A DNA stretch of 8,868 nt from Algoriphagus sp. (GTDB lineage Bacteria; Bacteroidota; Bacteroidia; Cytophagales; Cyclobacteriaceae), in contig JALRIY010000091.1 in NCBI GenBank assembly GCA_023255285.1, positions 1 to 8,868 on the forward strand, read 5' to 3'. Position 1 is the stretch's first letter; every line of letters begins with the position of its first letter. Below are positions 1-5,815 of this stretch, piece by piece. The notes below the pieces were generated by a model that saw nothing but the letters and a program-made list of their open reading frames with translations, did not search any database and was not told where the DNA came from. A program made the position numbers and the translations under genes.

Positions 1-1
1 G

Positions 2-1168
2 TTATGCGTATATAAATTCTCCGTATGGAGATTGAATGGTTAATTTTTTACCTTCATGTGCTTCCACGCGACCAATAATTTGCGCATCAATGTTGAAGGA
101 TTTTGAAATGGAAATAATTTCCTCTGCAATGGCTTGCGGCACATAAATTTCCATACGGTGCCCCATGTTAAATACCTTGTACATCTCTTTCCAATCCGTT
201 TTAGATTCCTCTTGTATCAATTTAAATAAAGGAGGAATTGGAAATAAATTGTCTTTAATGACATGGACATCTTGCACAAAATGCAACACTTTAGTTTGTG
301 CGCCTCCGCTACAATGCACCATACCATGAATCTGAGAACGGTATTGATCTAATATTTTTTTGATGACAGGCGCGTAGGTTCTGGTTGGCGATAATACCAA
401 TTTTCCAGCGTCTATCGGACTTCCCTCTACTGCATCTGTCAGTAATTTAGTTCCAGAGTACACCAACTCTTCGGGTACAGCAGCATCATAAGATTCAGGG
501 AATTCGGTTGCTAAACTTTTAGCAAAAACATCATGTCTTGCCGAAGTTAAGCCGTTACTTCCCATACCTCCATTGTATTCTTTTTCATAAGTCGCTTGCC
601 CAAAAGATGCCAATCCGATAATCACGTCACCGCCTTGAATGTGGTGATTGGAAATGACATCACTTCTTTTCATTCGACAAACAACTGTAGAATCAACGAT
701 GATGGTGCGCACTAAATCGCCGACATCTGCCGTTTCACCTCCTGTGGATTGAATGCCGATACCTTGATTTCTTAAATCTTCAAGTAATTCTTCTGTCCCG
801 TTAATGATGGTTGAAATGACTTCGCCTGTGATTAAATTTTTATTTCTTCCAATCGTAGAGGAAAGTAAAATATTATCAGTAGCACCCACACACAATAAAT
901 CATCGATATTCATGATTAAAGCATCTTGTGCAATGCCTTTCCAAACCGAAATATCGCCCGTTTCTTTCCAGTACATATAAGCTAAAGAAGATTTTGTACC
1001 TGCTCCATCTGCATGCATGATGTTGCAGTAGTTGGGGTCGTTACCAAGTGTATCTTCCACTATTTTGCAGAAGGCTTTTGGGAAGAGCCCCTTGTCCAAC
1101 TTGGAGATGGCTTGGTGTACGTCTTCTTTGGATGCGGAAACTCCGCGCTGTAGGTAGCGCTCGTTCAT
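2..1168 (-). CDS. purM: Phosphoribosylformylglycinamidine cyclo-ligase (AIR synthase), Bacteroidota long form
   Basis: Cytosolic enzyme of de novo purine synthesis: it uses ATP to close the imidazole ring of FGAM, giving AIR. The 388-residue product shows the PurM signatures in order: HADGAGTKS at about 52-60 (ATP/phosphate loop), QDALIMNIDDLLCVGA at 81-96, GGETAD at 143-148, LSPTRTYAP at 259-267, HCSGGAQTK at 285-293 and FNMGHRMEI at 333-341. It is longer than the roughly 345 residues of proteobacterial PurM, which fits the Bacteroidota form. The frame stays open upstream to 1258, but those 30 codons look unlike PurM and contain a promoter-like TACCTTTG, so ATG at 1168 is chosen. No Shine-Dalgarno is visible. 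The stop TAA lies at the window edge, so the gene is complete. Base composition changes inside the gene: about 50% GC in the first 148 bases and about 39% in the rest. A terminator separates it from the upstream peptidase gene. Confidence 0.92.
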   Translation of the reverse strand: MNERYLQRGVSASKEDVHQAISKLDKGLFPKAFCKIVEDTLGNDPNYCNIMHADGAGTKSSLAYMYWKETGDISVWKGIAQDALIMNIDDLLCVGATDNILLSSTIGRNKNLITGEVISTIINGTEELLEDLRNQGIGIQSTGGETADVGDLVRTIIVDSTVVCRMKRSDVISNHHIQGGDVIIGLASFGQATYEKEYNGGMGSNGLTSARHDVFAKSLATEFPESYDAAVPEELVYSGTKLLTDAVEGSPIDAGKLVLSPTRTYAPVIKKILDQYRSQIHGMVHCSGGAQTKVLHFVQDVHVIKDNLFPIPPLFKLIQEESKTDWKEMYKVFNMGHRMEIYVPQAIAEEIISISKSFNIDAQIIGRVEAHEGKKLTIQSPYGEFIYA

Positions 1169-1191
1169 GGAAGGTGAAGATTTTGGTTGTT

Positions 1192-1199
1192 CAAAGGTA
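1192..1199 (-). promoter_or_regulatory. Putative -7 promoter box for purM
   Basis: On the minus strand this reads TACCTTTG, a perfect match to the Bacteroidota -7 consensus TAnnTTTG. It lies 23 bases upstream of the purM ATG at 1168, so the leader would be short. The -33 element is poor: only a TTTTTC-like run lies about 20 bases further upstream, with no TTTG. The position supports the shorter purM start, because a promoter inside the longer reading frame would make the earlier start untranslatable from this transcript. An eight-base degenerate match can occur by chance. Confidence 0.45.
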
Positions 1200-1294
1200 A
1201 CCAATTGCAAAATTGAATGATTGAAAAAGTTAAAATTTGTCGTTAGCCTTGGCGACAAGGAGTCATTTTAGAGTTGATGTTGCTATGGAGTTAG

Positions 1295-1339
1295 AAATAA
1301 AAGAAAAGTAGAAAGCTAGGTTTTCTCAGCTTTCTACTT
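1295..1339 (-). terminator. Intrinsic terminator of the M24 peptidase gene
   Basis: A perfect 12-bp stem, AAGTAGAAAGCT at 1306-1317 with AGCTTTCTACTT at 1328-1339, encloses a 10-base loop. Read on the minus strand, the stem is followed by a T-rich tail (TTTCTTTTATTTC, about 1305-1293). It starts 18 bases beyond the peptidase stop codon and lies before purM, so it should end the peptidase transcript and insulate purM. Confidence 0.85.
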
Positions 1340-1356
1340 CATTTGCTGCGGTAAAC

Positions 1357-2691
1357 TTATTTTTTCCCAACCAAAATCAGGTCTTCTTGGGGACTGATTA
1401 GGTAGGTGGCTCCATTTTCATTGACTACAGCCATTTCTTCCACGGAGATGGTTTTCTCTGTACCATCTGCTTGCTTCCAGCAATGGAAGCCATCAAAGGC
1501 AAAAACCATCCCTTCCTTCAAAAGTTTTTGGGCTGCAGGTCGGGGTTGAGTCAATCGGGCACCTCCTAAATTGGGTCCTACATCATGGGCCACATAGCCG
1601 ACCGGATGACCGGTGCTCCAGGGCACATAGAGCGAACCATTGGAGTCCATTAAGTCCCGCTGGGCACGGTCTACATCTTCCCCCTTTATGCCAGGCTTCA
1701 TGGCTGCCAGCGCAATTCGGCTTCCTGCCTTTCCATTTTCCCAGTACTGTTGAATTTCCTTTGGTGCGTTGGTCTCGCCTTCCTTGAGGACATAGGCAAA
1801 TCGTTGGATATCGCTCACCCATATCCCATACAATTTTACTCCAAAGTCAGTTTGAATGACATCCCCAGGCTGTATAATCTTGTCTGTAGCATGGGAGTGT
1901 CCTCGGTCAGGACCAGAATTTACATTTGGATTCTGGTCAGGATGCCAGGCATCGGTTACTCCATATTCTGCCATTTTGGCTTTGAGGAATTTGGCAACTT
2001 CGGCATCGGTAGTTTTGCCTGGAATAATCTTGGCATAGGCCTCTTCTTGAAAATCAGACGCTAGTTGAGCGGCCTTTTTTAGAATTTCTACCTCCTCAGG
2101 AAGTTTGATAGAAAGCCACTCGTAGACCAATTCCTCGGAGGAAACCAGTTTATTTACGTCGCTTCCCATCAAGGAAGCTAGTTCTTGGTGCTGGCTATGG
2201 GTAAGTCCGTCTGCCATCTCGTTACTTGCAGATGTGTTGATGGCTATGGTAGAAAACCCTTTTTCTTTGATAAAAGCAACCGCTTTAGCCACAGCAGATT
2301 CTCCGCGCGGGATGCGTTCTACTTTTTCATGGATGGCAAGGTCTTCCAAGGCCTTTGCTTCTCCTTCTGGGGAAAAAGCTAGGGAATGAAATCCTGTTTC
2401 ATCTGTGTAAAAAAGAAAGGCTGCTGTACCGCTGGCGTTTTCACCGCCCACATGTGTGGCGATTGGGTCGTTGTAGTTTTCACGGCAGACTACTAGCCAA
2501 CTTGCAACATCTGCATTTTTTAAGGCTTCAGGGAGCAATTGGTTGATCCGTTTTTTACGGATTTCAGGCCAGGGGTTTTCGCCCCAATAGGTAATGGGAT
2601 CAATTTTTTCCTGAGCCGACTCTTTGGTAGGGGAAGGGGTACAAGCCCAACTAAGTAGTACGATGACTAATAAAAGAATAGAATGTCTCAT
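1357..2691 (-). CDS. M24-family metallopeptidase (Xaa-Pro aminopeptidase-like), predicted lipoprotein
   Basis: 444 residues. The N-terminus is hydrophobic with a lipobox-like LSWAC ending at Cys17, followed by a Ser/Thr/Pro/Glu-rich linker, so export and lipid anchoring in the envelope are predicted. Residues about 35-190 look like a creatinase/prolidase N-terminal domain; about 200-444 is the pita-bread M24 domain. Metal ligands by family pattern are Asp282 and Asp294 (TDFGVKLYGIWVSD), His362 in GHPVG and Glu418 in SVEEMAVV; His369 in AHDVGP matches the second active-site histidine. The fourth protein ligand, normally Glu in a GMVFTIEPG-like strand, is Asp400 in GMVFAFDGF. Family members cleave N-terminal residues before proline or cleave dipeptides; the substrate here is unknown. 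A terminator follows, so the gene is probably transcribed alone. The M24 fold is secure; the exact activity is not. Confidence 0.85.
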   Translation of the reverse strand: MRHSILLLVIVLLSWACTPSPTKESAQEKIDPITYWGENPWPEIRKKRINQLLPEALKNADVASWLVVCRENYNDPIATHVGGENASGTAAFLFYTDETGFHSLAFSPEGEAKALEDLAIHEKVERIPRGESAVAKAVAFIKEKGFSTIAINTSASNEMADGLTHSQHQELASLMGSDVNKLVSSEELVYEWLSIKLPEEVEILKKAAQLASDFQEEAYAKIIPGKTTDAEVAKFLKAKMAEYGVTDAWHPDQNPNVNSGPDRGHSHATDKIIQPGDVIQTDFGVKLYGIWVSDIQRFAYVLKEGETNAPKEIQQYWENGKAGSRIALAAMKPGIKGEDVDRAQRDLMDSNGSLYVPWSTGHPVGYVAHDVGPNLGGARLTQPRPAAQKLLKEGMVFAFDGFHCWKQADGTEKTISVEEMAVVNENGATYLISPQEDLILVGKK

Positions 2692-2711
2692 AAGTATCTG
2701 CGTTTACTTTG

Positions 2712-2719
2712 GAAAATTA
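2712..2719 (-). promoter_or_regulatory. Weak -7-like box upstream of the M24 peptidase
   Basis: On the minus strand this reads TAATTTTC, seven of eight positions of TAnnTTTG, 20 bases upstream of the ATG. A TTG trinucleotide sits 24 bases further upstream (2744-2746), slightly outside the usual spacing. This is only a candidate; the region is AT-rich and single-mismatch hits are common. Confidence 0.25.
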
Positions 2720-2814
2720 ATCAGATTTTTGTGGAGTTGTGTGCAAGTTTTTTCTTTCTGTTCTCATGTTGGGTGAAAAAAGGATGCATAAAAATCTTTT
2801 ATTTTGAACAAAAT

Positions 2815-2822
2815 TATAGTTG
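2815..2822 (+). promoter_or_regulatory. Weak -7-like box upstream of bshA
   Basis: TATAGTTG matches seven of eight positions of the Bacteroidota -7 consensus TAnnTTTG, 41 bases upstream of the bshA ATG. The T-rich stretch around 2795-2806 is the only candidate for an upstream element, and no well-spaced TTTG is present. If it is used, transcription would start within the inverted repeat at 2823-2843. Confidence 0.25.
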
Positions 2823-2843
2823 TAACGTGTTATCAGCACGTTA
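2823..2843. repeat. Inverted repeat (operator- or hairpin-like) upstream of bshA
   Basis: TAACGTG at 2823-2829 and CACGTTA at 2837-2843 are perfect reverse complements separated by seven bases (TTATCAG). The repeat ends 20 bases before the bshA start codon and directly abuts the weak -7-like box. The geometry suits either a dimeric regulator's operator near the transcription start or a small RNA hairpin in the leader. There is no T-run after it, so it is not an intrinsic terminator. Confidence 0.6.
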
Positions 2844-2863
2844 GTAAAGGCCTGATCCACTAG

Positions 2864-4006
2864 ATGAAAATAGGAATTGTTTGTTACCCTACCTTTGGAG
2901 GTAGCGGAGTTGTTGCCACCGAATTAGGCAAAGGTCTTGCGAAAGCGGGTCATGAGGTTCACTTTATTACCTATAAGCAACCGATGCGGCTCGATTTTTT
3001 TAGTGAAAATCTTTTTTACCATGAGGTAGACATCAAGAGTTATCCTTTATTTGAGTTTGCACCCTATGAGCTTGCACTAGCTAGCAAGATGGTGAGTGTG
3101 GTCAAGTACGAAAACCTAGATTTACTCCACGTACATTATGCCATTCCACATGCCTCAGCAGCGTACATGGCCAAGCAGATATTGAAATCAGAAGGAATTT
3201 CCATTCCCGTAGTAACTACGCTTCATGGAACGGACATTACTTTGGTAGGGAAGGACCCAAGTTACGAACCGGTGGTTACCTTTTCCATTAACCAATCGGA
3301 TGGGGTGACTGCGGTTTCTGAGGATTTGAAAAAAGAGACCTACGATTATTTTGATATCAAGCGAGACATTGAAGTAATTCCGAATTTTATTGATTTGGAT
3401 CGGTTTAAGAAGCAACGAAAAGAGCACTTTAAGCTGGCTATCTGCCCCAATGGGGAAATGTTACTCGTCCATACCTCTAATTTCCGGAAGGTTAAACGGG
3501 TAGAAGATGTTATTCATGTTTTTTACAATGTCCGAAAAGAAATACCTGCCAAATTACTCCTAGTGGGAGATGGACCCGAGCGAGATCGAATGGAGCGACT
3601 TTGTCGAACTCTCGGCACCTGTGAGGACATTCGATTTTTGGGGAAACTTGAAGCTGTAGAAGAAGTTTTGTCTGTAGCAGATTTATTTTTGATGCCCTCT
3701 GAAAAGGAAAGTTTTGGACTTGCCGCCCTAGAAGCGATGGCTTGTGAAGTGCCCGTCTTGTCATCCAATGCAGGAGGGATACCCGAACTCAATTTGGACG
3801 GGGTGACAGGATTTGCATGCGAAGTAGGCGATGTGGAAGACATGACCAAAAAAGCATTATTTATTTTGGATGCTGCCAATTTGCAAGGATTTAAGGAGCG
3901 GGCATTGGCTCGGGCCAAGGAATTTGACATTTACCAGATTCTCCCCTTGTATGAAAATTATTACCGAAAGACCATTGCCTTGGCCCTTGAACTACAAAAA
4001 ATATGA
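2864..4006 (+). CDS. bshA: N-acetyl-alpha-D-glucosaminyl L-malate synthase (bacillithiol pathway)
   Basis: Cytosolic GT4-family, GT-B-fold glycosyltransferase that joins GlcNAc from UDP-GlcNAc to L-malate, the first step of bacillithiol synthesis. The 380 residues match the family length. The N-terminus MKIGIVCYPTFGGSGVVATE with the glycine loop at 12-15 is characteristic of BshA and fixes the start. Other marks are HVHYAIPHA at about 89-97, TTLHGTDITLVG at 118-129, VIPNFIDLDRF at 171-181, the sugar-nucleotide region LLLVGDGPER at 231-240, and the GT4 EX7E motif from Glu282 to Glu290 within KESFGLAALEAMACEVPV. The later-pathway genes bshB and bshC are not in the window, which is common because the pathway is usually scattered. 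There is no clear Shine-Dalgarno; AAAGG lies too far upstream. The leader holds an inverted repeat. No strong terminator follows. Confidence 0.93.
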   Translation: MKIGIVCYPTFGGSGVVATELGKGLAKAGHEVHFITYKQPMRLDFFSENLFYHEVDIKSYPLFEFAPYELALASKMVSVVKYENLDLLHVHYAIPHASAAYMAKQILKSEGISIPVVTTLHGTDITLVGKDPSYEPVVTFSINQSDGVTAVSEDLKKETYDYFDIKRDIEVIPNFIDLDRFKKQRKEHFKLAICPNGEMLLVHTSNFRKVKRVEDVIHVFYNVRKEIPAKLLLVGDGPERDRMERLCRTLGTCEDIRFLGKLEAVEEVLSVADLFLMPSEKESFGLAALEAMACEVPVLSSNAGGIPELNLDGVTGFACEVGDVEDMTKKALFILDAANLQGFKERALARAKEFDIYQILPLYENYYRKTIALALELQKI

Positions 4007-4046
4007 GTTAAGTCAGGAAAGTGAAAAAAATTTTAAGAAAATGGAA

Positions 4047-4065
4047 ACCCTTATTTTTGTAGGGT
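4047..4065 (+). promoter_or_regulatory. Consensus -7 promoter box inside a small hairpin, upstream of the hydroxylase
   Basis: TATTTTTG at 4052-4059 is a perfect TAnnTTTG match. A TTTT run at 4031-4034 sits 17 bases upstream as a possible -33 element. The box lies in the loop of a five-base inverted repeat, ACCCT at 4047-4051 and AGGGT at 4061-4065. Transcription starting near 4066 would give a leader of almost 60 bases before the ATG at 4124. This suggests the hydroxylase gene has its own promoter 46 bases after the bshA stop codon. Confidence 0.5.
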
Positions 4066-4123
4066 AGTTAAAACCTCAAGTACTATCTGATTTTAAGAAC
4101 TACTACCTAAACCATTAATTGCC

Positions 4124-4750
4124 ATGAAAAAGATTGGGAGATTAGATCGACCTGACAATTTTGGATCTGCTACCCTGTTTTCTAATCCTGTACTTGAACG
4201 AATTTCAAGAACACACATTTCCATTCCTATTTCCTTATTTTTGGCTATCGCTTCCGTTTCTCTGTATTATGGGTTGGTAGCTACTTCCATCCCGATTGGA
4301 TTGGGATTGGGATTTTTTCTTTTTGGTACGTTGACTTTTACTTTTGTAGAATACATAATGCATAAGTATTTTTTTCACATGGAGCCAAATACACCCCTCA
4401 AGGATAAGTTGCAGTACAATGTTCATGGGGTACACCACGATTACCCCAAGGACAAGGACCGCCTGGCCATGCCTCCCTTTGTCAGTGCAGCCTATGCCGC
4501 AATCCTTTACTTGTTGTTTACCCTGTTAATGGGTGATTTTTCGCTTTATTTTTTACCTGGATTTCTGCTCGGATATGCCGTCTATCTAGGAGTACACTAC
4601 GTGGTCCATGTCTTTAACCCTCCAAAGAATTTTCTCAAGATCTTGTGGGTCAACCACGCCATTCACCACTACAAAGATCCTGATGCTGCTTTTGGAGTGA
4701 GTTCACCACTTTGGGATTACCTCTTTGGTACCCTTCCTAAAAAAGAATAA
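4124..4750 (+). CDS. Fatty acid hydroxylase / sterol desaturase superfamily membrane protein
   Basis: Integral membrane di-iron oxygenase of 208 residues. It shows the histidine clusters expected of this superfamily: HKYFFH at 80-85, HGVHH at 101-105, HYVVH at 158-162 and HAIHH at 178-182. Hydrophobic segments lie at about 33-53, 55-77, 118-136 and 141-165, so the histidines would gather on the cytoplasmic face. The size, the FVEYIMHKYFFHMEP region and the C-terminal GVSSPLWDYLFGTLP resemble the ceramide/fatty-acid 2-hydroxylase branch (Fah1/Scs7 type) more than true sterol desaturases. Bacteroidota make sphingolipids and hydroxylated fatty acids, so a lipid 2-hydroxylase role is plausible but inferred. 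The start has no Shine-Dalgarno. It has its own promoter candidate upstream and a terminator immediately downstream. Confidence 0.85.
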   Translation: MKKIGRLDRPDNFGSATLFSNPVLERISRTHISIPISLFLAIASVSLYYGLVATSIPIGLGLGFFLFGTLTFTFVEYIMHKYFFHMEPNTPLKDKLQYNVHGVHHDYPKDKDRLAMPPFVSAAYAAILYLLFTLLMGDFSLYFLPGFLLGYAVYLGVHYVVHVFNPPKNFLKILWVNHAIHHYKDPDAAFGVSSPLWDYLFGTLPKKE

Positions 4751-4787
4751 TCAAACCTTCGGAATGAAGGGGTTTCTTTGATTTTTT
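4750..4787 (+). terminator. Intrinsic terminator of the hydroxylase gene
   Basis: The outer arms ATCAAA (4750-4755) and TTTGAT (4777-4782) pair. The inner arms CCTTC (4756-4760) and GAAGG (4766-4770) close a GGAAT loop, leaving GGTTTC unpaired on one side. A run of six T (4782-4787) follows. It overlaps the last base of the stop codon. Confidence 0.7.
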
Positions 4788-4847
4788 ATATTAGGAGCGG
4801 TTTCTTACAAAGAATATTTTACATCTTGTACCCTTCTTTTCAAGGAC

Positions 4848-5681
4848 ATGAAGCAAGTTTCAATTATTGGTTTGGGATGGCTTGGTGAGGCAGCTGGCTT
4901 GCTTTTGCAAAAGCAGGGGTATTCGGTACTCGGCTCTACCACTCGTCTAGAAAAAGTAGGAATCCTTCGCAACAAGGGACTGGATGCTGTTCACTTTGCC
5001 CTAGATCCCGATCCGAAAGGAATAGCTTATGCCCAACTTTTTGATTCCGAGATTTTGGTGGTGACGCTACCCCCACGTAGTCGGCAGGGAGATGGGGAAG
5101 GTTACTTGCAGCAACTCATTTCCTTACGCGAGTTGGTTGAAAAATCAGCAGTAAGGAGGGTTATCTTTATTTCCAGCACCGGAATTTATTCCAATTTAAG
5201 TAAGGAGGAACCCTATACCGAGGAGGAGGAAATTTTCGAGAGTAACGCGGGCAATGCCATCTTACTACAAGCAGAAGCTTTCATTGGGAATTCATCCAAG
5301 TATGACTTGACGATTTTGCGGATGGGAGGATTGATGGGGGTGGATCGGATTCCCGGGCTCTATTTTTCCGGAAAGGAGCAGGTAGTGGGGCATACACCAG
5401 TCAACTTTATCCATCAGGTGGATGCAGCAGGAATAATTGCCTGGGTAATCAAACAGGGACTTTGGAATCAAACCTTCAATGGAGTTGCTCCCGAGCATCC
5501 TCTACGGCGGGATGTGTATCAGCACAATGCAAGTACTTTGGGAATTCCGCTGCCGGCAAGTTTCCAGAATGCTGCAGATGAAAAGGTAGGGAGGTTGATT
5601 AGTTCAGAGAAAATTATCTCCACCGGATTTACCTTTGAATATCCAGACCCACTGACTTTTTCCTACGCAACAAGGCTATAA
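4848..5681 (+). CDS. Atypical SDR / NAD(P)-binding epimerase-like protein (YeeZ-like)
   Basis: 277 residues, predicted cytosolic. A Rossmann nucleotide-binding loop GLGWLG at 8-13 follows the first beta strand, and the second strand ends near Thr31-Thr32-Arg33, which would suit NADP. LVVTLPPRSRQG at 70-81 and VIFISSTGIYSN at 105-116 match the core strands of extended SDR proteins. LRMGGLMG at 157-164 and VNFIHQVDAAGII at 185-197 match the substrate-domain region. The usual YxxxK catalytic pair is missing: the helix where it should lie reads GNAILLQAEAF (135-145). It therefore belongs with atypical SDRs such as YeeZ, whose reaction is unknown, and a classic dehydrogenase or epimerase activity should not be assumed. 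AAGGA lies only one base from the ATG, too close to act as a Shine-Dalgarno. It stands alone between two hairpin/T-run sites. Confidence 0.8.
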   Translation: MKQVSIIGLGWLGEAAGLLLQKQGYSVLGSTTRLEKVGILRNKGLDAVHFALDPDPKGIAYAQLFDSEILVVTLPPRSRQGDGEGYLQQLISLRELVEKSAVRRVIFISSTGIYSNLSKEEPYTEEEEIFESNAGNAILLQAEAFIGNSSKYDLTILRMGGLMGVDRIPGLYFSGKEQVVGHTPVNFIHQVDAAGIIAWVIKQGLWNQTFNGVAPEHPLRRDVYQHNASTLGIPLPASFQNAADEKVGRLISSEKIISTGFTFEYPDPLTFSYATRL

Positions 5682-5703
5682 ATTTCTATGAGTTTCTTTG
5701 TGT

Positions 5704-5747
5704 AGCGACGAGAGTAGCGCTTTTTTCTGACATCTTGTCATTTTTTT
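5704..5747 (+). terminator. Probable terminator region after the SDR gene
   Basis: Two short hairpins, each followed by a T-run, sit back to back. AGCG (5704-5707) can pair with CGCT (5718-5721) before six T. TGACA (5728-5732) pairs with TGTCA (5736-5740) around a TCT loop before seven T (5741-5747). Each stem is weak, but two in tandem with T-tracts between converging transcript ends make termination likely. Confidence 0.5.
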
Positions 5748-5815
5748 ACACTTGGAATAGGCCTTGCAGAGGAAAGTTAGATTCATTTTATACGTAACTA
5801 AACCGATGTAAGCTC

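Noticed and set aside
1750..2064. Plus-strand open frames opposite the M24 peptidase, including 104 codons at 1750-2064
   Set aside because: They lie fully antisense to a well-supported gene, and their peptides have no recognisable motifs.
3523..3930. 135-codon minus-strand frame opposite bshA
   Set aside because: The peptide is Ser/Ala/Pro/Arg-rich, as expected from the reverse complement of a real coding frame; bshA occupies the region fully.
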